The position numbers were made by a program, and so were the translations under genes. Shown here piece by piece: positions 43,730 to 52,803 of a stretch of DNA of 64,000 nt (within the stretch, counting starts at the first letter, position 1; each line of letters opens with the position of its first letter). Below the pieces are notes generated by a model. That model saw only the letters and a list, made by a program, of their open reading frames with translations. It had not been told where the DNA came from and searched no databases. The stretch spans positions 124,001 through 188,000 of the forward strand of contig CCFE01000024.1 of NCBI GenBank assembly GCA_000752035.1. The letters run 5' to 3'. This DNA is from Bacillus rubiinfantis (GTDB taxonomy: Bacteria; Bacillota; Bacilli; Bacillales; Cytobacillaceae).

Positions 43730-43812
43730 ATTATATATCCTCCTTAATTTACTATGTATACATATCATTACCAATAGAGCGTAAGGTGAAACAATATCCT
43801 CTTATCATTTCT

Positions 43813-43856
43813 TTAAAAAAAGGTGATAAAGGGTCTCCCTCTTATCACCTTTTTAG
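43813..43856 (-). terminator. Terminator or attenuator between rpsB and tsf
   Basis: AAAAGGTGATAA and TTATCACCTTTT form a 12-bp stem with an inner GGG-AGA-CCC hairpin and a trailing T run. It lies 19 bases after rpsB. No good promoter for tsf is seen after it, so partial read-through is likely. Confidence 0.8.
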
Positions 43857-43874
43857 TAGTTTACAGTATAGGAT

Positions 43875-44582
43875 TTAAGCTTCTTCTACAACTGCTTCCT
43901 CACCTTGTTTTGCTTCTAAAATGGCATCTGCCATTTTTGATGTTAATAGTTTAACCGCACGAATAGCATCATCGTTTGCAGGAATTACAACATCAATTTC
44001 ATCAGGATCGCAGTTTGTATCAACAATCCCTACAATTGGAATATTTAATTTTTTAGCTTCTGCCACTGCAATACGTTCTTTGCGAGGGTCAATGATAAAT
44101 AGAGCATCTGGAAGCTGTTTCATATCTTTAATTCCGCCTAAGAACTTCTCAAGGCGTTCTTGTTCTTTTCTTAATTGAACAACTTCTTTTTTCGGAAGAA
44201 CATCGAATGTTCCATCTTCGGCCATTCTCTCGATATCTTTTAAACGAGCAATACGCTTTTGAATGGTTTCAAAGTTTGTTAATGTACCACCTAACCAGCG
44301 ATGATTTACATAGTACATTCCTGAGCGCTCTGCTTCTTCCTTAACAGAATCTTGCGCTTGTTTTTTTGTACCAACGAAAAGGATGCTGCCGCCGTTAGCT
44401 GCAAGCTCTTTTACCCAGTTGTAAGCTTCTTCTACCTTCTTAACGGTTTTCTGAAGGTCGATAATATAGATGCCGTTCCGCTCTGTGAAGATGTATTTCT
44501 TCATTTTAGGGTTCCAACGGCGAGTTTGGTGTCCAAAGTGTACACCAGCTTCAAGCAATTGTTTCATTGAAATAACTGACAT
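43875..44582 (-). CDS. rpsB: Ribosomal protein S2
   Basis: This 235-residue protein of the 30S subunit has the family opening ISMKQLLEAGVHFGHQTRRWNPKMKKYIFTERNGIYIIDLQKT. RWLGGTLTNF and PDALFIIDPRKERIAVAEAKKLNIPIVGIVDTNCDPD are also intact. The C-terminal tail is short and acidic. It has a strong SigA promoter about 115 bases upstream. In B. subtilis the large motility operon lies between codY and this gene; here the gap is only 201 bases and holds just a terminator, promoter and leader. Confidence 0.97.
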   Translation of the reverse strand: MSVISMKQLLEAGVHFGHQTRRWNPKMKKYIFTERNGIYIIDLQKTVKKVEEAYNWVKELAANGGSILFVGTKKQAQDSVKEEAERSGMYYVNHRWLGGTLTNFETIQKRIARLKDIERMAEDGTFDVLPKKEVVQLRKEQERLEKFLGGIKDMKQLPDALFIIDPRKERIAVAEAKKLNIPIVGIVDTNCDPDEIDVVIPANDDAIRAVKLLTSKMADAILEAKQGEEAVVEEA

Positions 44583-44698
44583 GGTTTTGCCTCCTATTTG
44601 GTTTGAATTCCTCCGCTTATTTCATCTTTAAACAGAAACTGTTAAAAACAGCACCATTCCATTCAAATCAATAAGCGTGTGTATTAACACCATGAAAT

Positions 44699-44727
44699 AA
44701 TATAGCATAGACAAAATAAACAATCAA
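44699..44727 (-). promoter_or_regulatory. SigA promoter of rpsB
   Basis: TTGATT and TATATT are spaced by 17 bases on the minus strand, directly after the codY terminator. The roughly 110-base leader includes AACAGTTTCTGTT, a small hairpin, and may contain an S2 feedback element. Confidence 0.75.
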
Positions 44728-44736
44728 GTTTTACTT

Positions 44737-44776
44737 TCAAAAAAAGGTGACAAACACCAAATGGGCCGTCACCTTT
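44737..44776 (-). terminator. Intrinsic terminator after codY
   Basis: AAAGGTGAC and GTCACCTTT form a 9-bp stem around a 16-base loop, followed by TTTTG on the minus strand. Confidence 0.85.
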
Positions 44777-44783
44777 TCTTTCA

Positions 44784-45563
44784 TTAATGAGATTTTAGTT
44801 TTTCAAGTTCAACTAGGAATTTATCATTAAGGACTTTAATATATGTTCCTTTCATACCCAATGAACGAGATTCAATAACGCCAGCACTTTCAAGTTTTCT
44901 CAAGGCATTGACAATAACTGAACGTGTAATTCCAACACGGTCAGCAATCTTTGAAGCAACTAATAGACCTTCGTGTCCATTTAACTCCTCAAAGATATGC
45001 TCAATAGCTTCCAGCTCACTATAAGACAAGGAGCTGATTGCCATTTGAACAACCGCTTTACTTCTTGCTTCTTCCTCAATTTCTTCTGATTTTTCCCGTA
45101 AAATCTCCATGCCGACTACTGTTGCTCCATATTCAGCAAGAATGAGGTCATCATCCGAAAAATTATCATGCAGTCTTGCAAGAATTAATGTTCCTAACCG
45201 TTCTCCACCGCCAATAATAGGGACAATTGTTGTTAAACCTTCACGAAATAGTTCTCTGTTTTCTACAGGGAAGGCAGTATGTTCGCTTTCAACACCAAGA
45301 TTTGGTGAAGTTTCCGTAATATTAAATAAGCTATTTGTGTACTCCTCGGGAAATTGGCGTGCCTCAAACATTTTTTTCATCCGCTCGTTTTCAATTTGTT
45401 GATAGATTGAAAAACCAAGAAGTTTGCCGCGACGGCTGACAATGAAAATATTGGCTTCAATTGTTTCTCCAAGTGTATCAGCCATTTCCTTGAAGTTAAC
45501 CGGCTTGCCTGCTGCTTTTTGTAATAATACATTAATTCTTCTCGACTTTGTTAGTAAATCCAT
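44784..45563 (-). CDS. codY: GTP-sensing global regulator CodY
   Basis: This 259-residue repressor senses branched-chain amino acids and GTP and controls stationary-phase metabolism. The N-terminal GAF domain holds MDLLTKSRRINVLLQ at the start and the ligand-contact region RQFPEEYTNSL near residue 67. The C-terminal winged HTH reads EGLLVASKIADRVGITRSVIVNALRKLESAGVIESRSLGMKGTYIKVLN (about 195-245). Length matches the family exactly. It ends the trmFO-hslVU-codY cluster. The cluster lacks xerC (codV), its usual second member. Confidence 0.97.
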   Translation of the reverse strand: MDLLTKSRRINVLLQKAAGKPVNFKEMADTLGETIEANIFIVSRRGKLLGFSIYQQIENERMKKMFEARQFPEEYTNSLFNITETSPNLGVESEHTAFPVENRELFREGLTTIVPIIGGGERLGTLILARLHDNFSDDDLILAEYGATVVGMEILREKSEEIEEEARSKAVVQMAISSLSYSELEAIEHIFEELNGHEGLLVASKIADRVGITRSVIVNALRKLESAGVIESRSLGMKGTYIKVLNDKFLVELEKLKSH

Positions 45564-45635
45564 CTGTTTCTTCCTCCTAAATAACTACAACCAGTATTAA
45601 ATTTTTGTGTTCTTCGATTGTAAAAAAGTGACTGC

Positions 45636-47039
45636 TTAAAGAATAAATTGACTTAAGTCTTTGTTTTTTGAGATAGCCCCAAGTTTTTCATCAACATACT
45701 GTGATGTTATCGTAATTTGTTCCATCGTAATATCTGGTGCCTCAAATGACAGGTCTTCCAATAGTTTCTCCAAGATTGTGTGAAGACGTCTTGCTCCAAT
45801 ATTATCAGTATTTTGATTTACCTCATAAGCCATTTCTGCGATTCTACGAATAGCATCGTCAGAAAATTCAATTTGTATACCTTCTGTTTCTAATAATGCT
45901 TTATATTGTTTAATTAATGCATTATCAGGCTCCACTAAGATACGGTAAAAATCTTCAATCGTTAACTTGGTTAATTCTACCCGAATCGGCAGCCGGCCCT
46001 GAAGTTCAGGAATCAAATCAGAAGGTTTTGCCATATGAAAAGCCCCTGCAGCAATAAATAACACATGATCAGTTTTTATCGGGCCATATTTTGTCACAAC
46101 TGTTGATCCTTCAACAACAGGCAGGATATCTCTCTGAACCCCTTCTCTGGAAACATCAGCAGAAGAGCCGCCAGTGTTCTTGCTGGCAATTTTATCAATT
46201 TCATCAATAAAAATAATTCCTGTTTGTTCTGCCCTGTAGACAGCTTCAGTTGTTACCTCATCCATATCAATCAGCTTTGCTGCTTCTTCATTTGTTAAAA
46301 CTTTTCTAGCTTCCCGAACTGTTAGTTTTCTTTTTTTGCGTTTTTTCGGCATGAGATTGCTAAGGGCATCTTGCATGTTCATCCCCATTTGTTCAATTCC
46401 AGAGCCTTGAAGTAAGTCAAACATAGAAGAAGTTTGCTCTTCCACTTCGACAACCACAATTTCATTTTCTAGTTCACCGAGTGCTAATTTTTCCTTTACA
46501 ATCTTTCTCTTTTCTTGAATTGAGTAATCCTCTTGGGGTGTTTCCTGCTCGCTTGGTGAATTTCCACCGCCAAATAACATCTCTAATGGGTTTTTGTAAT
46601 TAGCTGATTTTTTGGCGGATGGGACTAACAATTCCACAAGTCTGCTGTTAGCATTTTCCTCGGCTCTTTCTTTTACACTTTGCATTCGTTCTTCTTTTAC
46701 TAAACGAACAGCAGTTTCAGCCAAATCACGAACCATTGATTCGACATCGCGCCCAACATAGCCGACTTCTGTAAACTTTGTTGCTTCCACCTTTACAAAC
46801 GGTGCACCCACTAACTTGGCGATTCTCCGCGCGATTTCTGTCTTACCCACACCGGTCGGACCAATCATGAGAATGTTTTTTGGAATTATTTCATCGCGAA
46901 GGTGTTCGTTTAACAATCCTCGTCTATATCGATTCCGAAGTGCAACAGCTACTGCCTTTTTTGCGTCCTTTTGCCCAATAATATATTGATCAAGTTTCTC
47001 AACAATTTGGCGCGGGGTTAAATTAGTTGTGTTACCCAT
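45636..47039 (-). CDS. hslU: ATP-dependent protease ATPase subunit HslU (ClpY)
   Basis: This 467-residue AAA+ unfoldase feeds substrates to HslV. Walker A is GPTGVGKTEIARR (about residues 57-69), Walker B is GIIFIDEIDKIA, and the I domain between them is long and charged. The C-terminal GARRLHTILEKLLEDLSFEAPD and ISKNKDLSQFIL tail, which docks into HslV, are intact. The start at 47039 (MGNTTNLTPRQIVEKL) follows GGAAGGAG; six upstream residues are rejected. It begins 17 bases after the hslV stop. Confidence 0.96.
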   Translation of the reverse strand: MGNTTNLTPRQIVEKLDQYIIGQKDAKKAVAVALRNRYRRGLLNEHLRDEIIPKNILMIGPTGVGKTEIARRIAKLVGAPFVKVEATKFTEVGYVGRDVESMVRDLAETAVRLVKEERMQSVKERAEENANSRLVELLVPSAKKSANYKNPLEMLFGGGNSPSEQETPQEDYSIQEKRKIVKEKLALGELENEIVVVEVEEQTSSMFDLLQGSGIEQMGMNMQDALSNLMPKKRKKRKLTVREARKVLTNEEAAKLIDMDEVTTEAVYRAEQTGIIFIDEIDKIASKNTGGSSADVSREGVQRDILPVVEGSTVVTKYGPIKTDHVLFIAAGAFHMAKPSDLIPELQGRLPIRVELTKLTIEDFYRILVEPDNALIKQYKALLETEGIQIEFSDDAIRRIAEMAYEVNQNTDNIGARRLHTILEKLLEDLSFEAPDITMEQITITSQYVDEKLGAISKNKDLSQFIL

Positions 47040-47056
47040 TTCATGTCTCCTTCCCA

Positions 47057-47599
47057 TTATAGCTCTTCAACAATAATGTTGTGGTTTGTGTAGACACATA
47101 TATCTGCTGCCATTTCTAATGATGCTTTAGCGATTTCCCTCGCTGATAAATGGTTGCCAGCATAATTCTTTAAGGAACGACCTGCAGCCAAGGCATAATT
47201 GCCGCCAGAACCAATGGCGAGAATGCCATCATCTGGTTCAATGACTTCGCCTGTACCAGACACTAGTAATAAATTTTCGCGATCCATGACAATCAGCATG
47301 GCCTCTAATTTTCTTAATACCTTGTCACTTCTCCACTCTTTTGCCAGCTCAACAGCGGCACGCTGCAGATTGCCATTAAACTCTTCCAATTTTCCTTCAA
47401 ATAGTTCAAAAAGTGTAAAGGCATCTGCTACTGAGCCTGCAAAACCAGCTAATACCTTTCCATTAAATATCTTTCTTACTTTTCTCGCTGTGTGCTTCAT
47501 CACAACTGCATTGCCAAATGTTACTTGACCATCACCTGCCATGGCACACTCACCATTATGGTGTATTGCAAATATGGTTGTTGCATGAAATTGACTCAT
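47057..47599 (-). CDS. hslV: HslV (ClpQ) protease subunit
   Basis: This 180-residue proteasome-beta-like peptidase forms a two-ring particle with HslU. The opening MSQFHATTIFAIHHNGECAMAGDGQVTFGNAVVMKHTARKVRKIF is diagnostic. As in B. subtilis CodW, a few residues precede the TT that is N-terminal in E. coli HslV, so a serine after the initiator may act as nucleophile in this group. The glycine-rich GSGGNYALAAGRSL segment is intact. A GGGAGGA site precedes the ATG. A candidate promoter lies in the 349-bp gap upstream. Confidence 0.95.
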   Translation of the reverse strand: MSQFHATTIFAIHHNGECAMAGDGQVTFGNAVVMKHTARKVRKIFNGKVLAGFAGSVADAFTLFELFEGKLEEFNGNLQRAAVELAKEWRSDKVLRKLEAMLIVMDRENLLLVSGTGEVIEPDDGILAIGSGGNYALAAGRSLKNYAGNHLSAREIAKASLEMAADICVYTNHNIIVEEL

Positions 47600-47948
47600 T
47601 TAAGCTGGTCCTCCCTTATTTGGAGTAATATAATTGGCCATTCACGGATTCATTCAATTTAACTTATGTAAATTTTTTTGAAATTATCATTAACTAATGA
47701 AGCTTTCAGCTATTGGATAAATTGTCTAAACACACAACCATCCTTGACAGTCACTTCATTATGTTCAACCATGAACAATACATTTTAATAAGCGTATAGC
47801 GCCAATGACTCAATTGTATATTTTGAATAATCACACAACAATTGTAAAGACGCTAGGTAAAACTTTAATAAAACTTTCACAAATTGCAGGTTTATTTCCC
47901 CAAGAGCTATTAAATAGTATCACAATTTCTGTGTACACACAAGATATT
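47600..47948. other. Intergenic region between trmFO and hslV (349 bp), position of the missing xerC
   Basis: No open frame of useful length is seen on either strand, and no XerC-like residues were found, so this is not an obvious pseudogene. It contains a candidate hslV promoter (47813-47841), a second weaker match near 47915-47945 (TTGTGT, 17 bases, TACTAT) and the palindrome TGTGTACACA. It is AT-rich. Confidence 0.6.
47813..47841 (-). promoter_or_regulatory. Candidate promoter of hslV-hslU-codY
   Basis: TTGTTG and TACAAT are spaced by 17 bases on the minus strand, about 215 bases before hslV. Confidence 0.5.
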
Positions 47949-49256
47949 TTACAAAAATTTCATAAAGTTCTGAATTGTTTCTAGCGCTCTTGTTGCATGT
48001 TGTGTATTTCTCTCCTGCTTCCCTTTAATCTTAACAGGTAATTCAGGAAATAACCCAAAGTTTGCATTCATTGGTTGGAAATGATTCGCATTTGTGGTTG
48101 TAATATAATTTGCCATACTCCCCATCGCCGTTTCCTTCGGAAATACAACCGGTTCTGTGCCTTGAACTAAACGAGTTGCATTGATTCCGGCAATTAAACC
48201 ACTCGCCGCTGATTCAACGTATCCTTCAACCCCAGTCATTTGTCCAGCAAAAAACAAATCATCACGGTTGCGAAATTGATAGGTAGCTTTTAATACTTTC
48301 GGTGAGTTAATAAATGTGTTACGATGCATAACCCCATAACGAACAATTTCAGCATTTTCCAGCCCAGGAATCAAGTGAATTACTTCTTTCTGTGCTCCCC
48401 ATTTTAAATGGGTTTGGAAACCGACAATATTAAATAAGGTGCCCGCCGCATCATCCTGACGTAATTGCACGACAGCAAATGGACGCTTCCCGGTCTTCGG
48501 ATCTTCTAGACCAACCGGTTTTAAGGGACCAAACAGCATTGTCCGTTTGCCACGAGCTGCCATCACTTCAATTGGCATGCAGCCTTCAAAGAATACTTCC
48601 TTTTCAAATTCTTTCAACGGTGCTGTTTCTGCAGTTACAAGCGCATGATAAAAACGGTCGAATTCTGCTTCGGTCATTGGACAGTTTAGATATGCAGCCT
48701 CCCCCTTATCGTAACGAGACTTTAAATAAACCTTACTCATATCAATACTGTCTTTTTCAATAATCGGTGCCGCTGCATCATAAAAGTATAGGTATTCTTC
48801 CCCAGTTAGCTGTTGCAGCTTTTCTGACAGTTCTAGACTAGTCAGCGGTCCTGTAGCAATCACTGTCGGCCCTTCAGGAATATCTGTTACCTCCTCGGAA
48901 ATAACTGTCACATTTTCATGATTTTTAACCATGTCGGTAACTTTTGCCGCAAATTCATGGCGGTCAACAGCCAAAGCACCGCCTGCAGGTACAGCGCAAG
49001 CATCTGCAGCAGCAATAATCACTGAGTCAAGTCGTCTCATTTCTTCCTTTAGAACACCGACAGCATTAGTCAGCGTATTGGCTCTTAATGAATTACTACA
49101 AACTAGTTCAGCAAATTTATCTGTATGATGTGCAGGGGTCTGCTTGATAGGCCTCATTTCATAAAGCCGTACGTTAATGCCTCGTTTGGCTAGCTGCCAA
49201 GCAGCCTCACTTCCAGCAAGCCCTGCACCAACTACATTAACAGTTGGATTACTCAT
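47949..49256 (-). CDS. trmFO: tRNA (uracil-5-)-methyltransferase TrmFO
   Basis: This 435-residue FAD- and folate-dependent enzyme methylates U54 of tRNA. The FAD motif VNVVGAGLAGSEAAWQLAKRGI is at residues 5-26. The family segments HHTDKFAELVCSNSLRANTLTNAVGVLKEEMRRLDS (with catalytic cysteine), FEGCMPIEVMAARGKRTMLFGPLKPVGL and FAGQMTGVEGYVESAASGLIAGINA are all present. A GGAGG site precedes the ATG. It follows topA, as in B. subtilis. Confidence 0.96.
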   Translation of the reverse strand: MSNPTVNVVGAGLAGSEAAWQLAKRGINVRLYEMRPIKQTPAHHTDKFAELVCSNSLRANTLTNAVGVLKEEMRRLDSVIIAAADACAVPAGGALAVDRHEFAAKVTDMVKNHENVTVISEEVTDIPEGPTVIATGPLTSLELSEKLQQLTGEEYLYFYDAAAPIIEKDSIDMSKVYLKSRYDKGEAAYLNCPMTEAEFDRFYHALVTAETAPLKEFEKEVFFEGCMPIEVMAARGKRTMLFGPLKPVGLEDPKTGKRPFAVVQLRQDDAAGTLFNIVGFQTHLKWGAQKEVIHLIPGLENAEIVRYGVMHRNTFINSPKVLKATYQFRNRDDLFFAGQMTGVEGYVESAASGLIAGINATRLVQGTEPVVFPKETAMGSMANYITTTNANHFQPMNANFGLFPELPVKIKGKQERNTQHATRALETIQNFMKFL

Positions 49257-49369
49257 ATTGAACCTCCTTAAGTTCTTTCATCTAGCAAGATACTTTATGT
49301 ATACCTATCCCTTATTTAGGTCCATCTTGCATTGTACTATACGTTGTTCAAACAAAAAAGTTTTATTTT

Positions 49370-49406
49370 TAAAAAATTTTAAAAGAGTGGACCTGTATCC
49401 ACTCTT
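49370..49406 (-). terminator. Intrinsic terminator overlapping the topA stop
   Basis: AAGAGTGGA-TACAGG-TCCACTCTT is a perfect 9-bp stem beginning in the topA stop codon, followed by a T-rich tail on the minus strand. Confidence 0.82.
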
Positions 49407-51483
49407 AGCTCTGCTGTTCTTCCTTGTAATCACAATTCACACACTGCACCTGGACGCCCTTTTTTAACTTCTTTTCCACTAGCATTCCGTCACATTTCGG
49501 ACAGCTACGCGGCAGAGGTTTATCCCAAGAGATAAAATCACATTCAGGATAGCGGCTACAACCGTAGAATATCCGTTTCTTTTTACTTTTCCTCTCAATA
49601 ATAGTACCCTCTTTACAACTCGGACAAGTAACGCCTATTTCTTTCACAATTGGCTTCGTATTTCGACATTCTGGAAAGTTACTGCAAGCCATAAATTTCC
49701 CATAACGGCCCATTTTAAACACCATTGGACTGCCGCAGTTTTCGCAATCTTCGCCAGCGGGTTCATCCTTGATCTCAACCTTTTCCATTTCTTTTTCGGC
49801 TATAGCTAAATGTTTCTCAAACTCTTTGTAAAACGCATCAATGAGTTTTTTCCAAGGCACTTCGCCATCTTCTACGTGGTCCAAACCCTGTTCTAATCTA
49901 GCTGTAAATTCCACGTCAATAATCTCTGGAAAGAATTCTACCATTACATCATGAACAATTTCCCCTAGCTCAGTAGGAACAAAACGTTTATTATCAAGGG
50001 CCACATAGCCACGCTTCTGAATCGTATCTAACGTCGGGGCATATGTTGAAGGCCTGCCAATTCCGAGCTCCTCAAGCGTTTTTACCAGCCTTGCTTCAGT
50101 GTATCTAGGCGGCGGTTGGGTAAAATGCTGTTTCGGATCGATATCTTTTTGATATACAATGTCTCCTTCTGAAAGGTCAGGGAGCATCTTATTGATTTCA
50201 TCCACTTGATCATCCGTTCCCTCAACATATACTTTCATAAAACCAGGGAACTTTAATTTTGATCCTGTTGCGCGAAAAAGGACATTTCCATTTTGTAAAT
50301 CAACACTCATCGTATCCATTACGGCCTGAGCCATTTGACTTGCTAAGAATCGATCCCAAATCAATTTATATAGTCGAAGCTGATCTCGGGATAAAAATTC
50401 CTTCAGACTATTCGGATCCCGAAAGGCGCTTGTTGGTCGAATAGCTTCGTGGGCATCCTGTGCATTTGTCTGCTTCTTTTCATTTATTTGTCCTGATCTG
50501 AGATATGAATCACCAAAGGTGCCTTTAATATAGTCGGCTGCTTCAACTTGAGCCACTTCTGAAAGCCGTGTTGAATCCGTTCTCATATACGTAATCAGAC
50601 CAACAGTCCCTTCTTTGCCTAGCTCGATACCTTCATATAGCTGCTGCGCCAGCATCATCGTCTTTTTTGCACGGAAATTTAGTTTTCTTGCTGCTTCCTG
50701 CTGTAAAGATGAGGTGGTAAAGGGAGCCGCTGGATTCCGCTTTCGCTCTTTTCTTGAAACGGAAATAACCCTCCATTCAGGTCCATCCAGTTCTTGTAAG
50801 ATATGTTGTACATCCTCATTAGATTTTAATTCAATTTTTTTATTACCAAGTAGGCTATGGAATGAAGCGCTGAAAACATTTGCGTCTCTGACAAAATCAG
50901 CTTCAATTGTCCAATACTCTTCCGGTACAAAAGCTTGAATCTCCTTCTCCCGATCAATAATTAATCGGACTGCAACTGATTGCACTCTTCCGGCACTAAG
51001 CCCCTTTTTAACCTTTTTCCATAAAAGCGGGCTGATATTATAACCAACTAAGCGGTCGAGAACTCTTCGTGCCTGCTGTGCATCGACTAGATCCATATTA
51101 ATGGAACGTGGATGTTTAAATGATTCCTTAATCGCGTCTTTAGTAATTTCATTAAAGACAACCCGGCAATCCGAATCAACATCTACACCAAGGCTATGCG
51201 CCAAATGCCATGCGATGGCTTCCCCTTCGCGGTCAGGGTCGGCTGCAAGAAAAACTTTCTTTGCTTTTTTGGCTGCTGTTTTTAATTCCTTTAGTACAGG
51301 CCCTTTCCCACGAATTGTAATATATTTAGGCTCAAAGTTTTGCGCAACATCAACCCCCATTTGACTGCGGGGTAAATCACGGACATGGCCCATTGAAGCC
51401 TTTACTTTATATTTTTTTCCTAAGTATCGCTCAATCGTTTTCGCCTTTGCCGGCGACTCAACGATTACAAGATAGTCATTCAT
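49405..51483 (-). CDS. topA: DNA topoisomerase I
   Basis: This 692-residue type IA topoisomerase relaxes negative supercoils. The Toprim domain opens with YLVIVESPAKAKTIERYLG and carries LAADPDREGEAIAWHL. The catalytic tyrosine is in GLITYMRTDSTRLS (about residue 298). Three C-terminal cysteine clusters of zinc-ribbon type follow, CENCGSPMVFKMG..., CPSCKEGTIIERK... and CPKCDGMLVEKK..., the last ending CVNCDYKEEQ. A GGAGGA site lies before the ATG. It is separated from dprA by 342 bp. Confidence 0.97.
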   Translation of the reverse strand: MNDYLVIVESPAKAKTIERYLGKKYKVKASMGHVRDLPRSQMGVDVAQNFEPKYITIRGKGPVLKELKTAAKKAKKVFLAADPDREGEAIAWHLAHSLGVDVDSDCRVVFNEITKDAIKESFKHPRSINMDLVDAQQARRVLDRLVGYNISPLLWKKVKKGLSAGRVQSVAVRLIIDREKEIQAFVPEEYWTIEADFVRDANVFSASFHSLLGNKKIELKSNEDVQHILQELDGPEWRVISVSRKERKRNPAAPFTTSSLQQEAARKLNFRAKKTMMLAQQLYEGIELGKEGTVGLITYMRTDSTRLSEVAQVEAADYIKGTFGDSYLRSGQINEKKQTNAQDAHEAIRPTSAFRDPNSLKEFLSRDQLRLYKLIWDRFLASQMAQAVMDTMSVDLQNGNVLFRATGSKLKFPGFMKVYVEGTDDQVDEINKMLPDLSEGDIVYQKDIDPKQHFTQPPPRYTEARLVKTLEELGIGRPSTYAPTLDTIQKRGYVALDNKRFVPTELGEIVHDVMVEFFPEIIDVEFTARLEQGLDHVEDGEVPWKKLIDAFYKEFEKHLAIAEKEMEKVEIKDEPAGEDCENCGSPMVFKMGRYGKFMACSNFPECRNTKPIVKEIGVTCPSCKEGTIIERKSKKKRIFYGCSRYPECDFISWDKPLPRSCPKCDGMLVEKKLKKGVQVQCVNCDYKEEQQS

Positions 51484-51825
51484 GTCAAAGTCCTCCTTAA
51501 AAATAAGAGGGAAAATATGAAAGCTTCTAGATTGCGGCCGTTTGCCTTTGTCTATAGTGCCTCACAATAAAAGAGTTTTCTAAATTTCAAGGTCGATGGT
51601 ACAGAGAAAATAGTACAAAACTCCCTTTAATCCCAAAATCGGTAACTACTATTCGCTTTAAATACATTATTATTTCGTTAGTTTATACTTATTCTTTTTT
51701 TCGCACATCTGTTGGAAAATGTATAACAGATTTGAAATAATTTCAACCTTTTTATACTAAATTTTCTTTTATTAATGAAATAACTACGAGTTTTTCATTA
51801 TTTTTTTATCATTTTACTGAAATTT
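51484..51825. other. Intergenic region between dprA and topA (342 bp)
   Basis: Very AT-rich, no gene seen. On the minus strand TTGAAA lies 15 bases upstream of an extended-10-like TGTTATACA (51720-51728), a weak promoter candidate for topA. A small palindrome, TTGAAATTATTTCAA, overlaps it. No T-tailed dprA terminator was found. Confidence 0.5.
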
Positions 51826-52704
51826 TTATCTAATTTCTTCCAAAATATCCTCTGCTTTTGTGATAAGTTTTGCCCCTTGCTGGATAATATCATTAGTACC
51901 TTGTGAAAAAGGATTAAAAATACTTCCAGGGAGAGAAAATACTTCCCTTCCTTCATTAACAGCATAGTTTGCTGTAATTAATGAGCCGCTTTTCTGTTTT
52001 GCTTCAACAATCAACGTTCCCCTTGATAAACCGCTTATGATGCGATTACGAGCTGGAAAATGCCATCTTTGCGGTTTTGTATCTGGGGGATACTCTGAGA
52101 CAACAAGTTGAGTCCTCATCATCTCTAATGCTAATTGTTGATTTTCCTTTGGATAAAGATGATAGAACCCACCAGCAATTACTCCAATTGTTTGGCCGCC
52201 ATTTTTTATTGCATGTTCATGTGCAAGCGCATCAATCCCTTTAGCTAAACCGCTTACAATTATAACATTATTTTCTACTAATTTGGGAAATAACAGCCGT
52301 ATCGCATTTTTTCCATACTGTGTTGCCTGTCGTGACCCTACCACCGCAAGTTTTGGTTCTTTTTTTAGTATTGATAAATCTCCCTTAACAAATAATGCCC
52401 ATGGTGGTTGATAGATTTCTTTTAAATAGTGGGGATATTCTTTATCAAAATAGGTAATTACATAGATATCATTTGTTTTATATTGGCGGATTTGATCATG
52501 AATAGCTTCGGGGTAAAAGAAGCTGCGTGAAGACTGGGAAGATATCTTTTCGGAGGTAGAAGAGACAGAGTGGGATAGCTTAATCGGTTGATACGGCAGA
52601 AAGGACGTTAAGGTGGGATCTTTCTTTAACAGCTGGAACACATAATTCCAAGAACAGTTGGGATAATGAAGTAAAGCAATTAATTTTTCTTTAAATTGAT
52701 TCAT
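51826..52704 (-). CDS. dprA: DNA processing protein DprA (Smf)
   Basis: This 292-residue Rossmann-fold protein loads RecA on incoming single-stranded DNA during transformation. The core motifs are AVVGSRQATQYGKNAIRLLFPKLVENNVIIVSGLAKGIDALAHEHAI (about residues 118-165), GVIAGGFYHLYPKENQQLA and SEYPPDTKP...FPARNRIISGLSRGTLIVEAKQKSGSLITANYAVNEGREVFSLPG. The N-terminal 100 residues are less conserved. No C-terminal DML1-like winged helix is present, as in B. subtilis. It lies between sucD and topA, the usual place. Confidence 0.95.
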   Translation of the reverse strand: MNQFKEKLIALLHYPNCSWNYVFQLLKKDPTLTSFLPYQPIKLSHSVSSTSEKISSQSSRSFFYPEAIHDQIRQYKTNDIYVITYFDKEYPHYLKEIYQPPWALFVKGDLSILKKEPKLAVVGSRQATQYGKNAIRLLFPKLVENNVIIVSGLAKGIDALAHEHAIKNGGQTIGVIAGGFYHLYPKENQQLALEMMRTQLVVSEYPPDTKPQRWHFPARNRIISGLSRGTLIVEAKQKSGSLITANYAVNEGREVFSLPGSIFNPFSQGTNDIIQQGAKLITKAEDILEEIR

Positions 52705-52731
52705 TCGTCAACATTCCTCCCATTATATGAT

Positions 52732-52768
52732 TATGATAAATAGCCCCTCTTGATAAGAGGGACTATTT
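52732..52768 (-). terminator. Probable sucCD terminator
   Basis: AAATAGTCCCTCTT-ATC-AAGAGGGGCTATTT forms a 14-bp stem with a wobble pair. The tail after it, ATCATAATC, is poor in T. Confidence 0.6.
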
Positions 52769-52803
52769 GCTAAAGACCGTGCTGTCGTCATGGTTATTAA
52801 GAT

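Noticed and set aside
47600..47948. Decayed xerC pseudogene
   Set aside because: No XerC-like residues were recognised in any frame and the gap is far too short for most of the gene.
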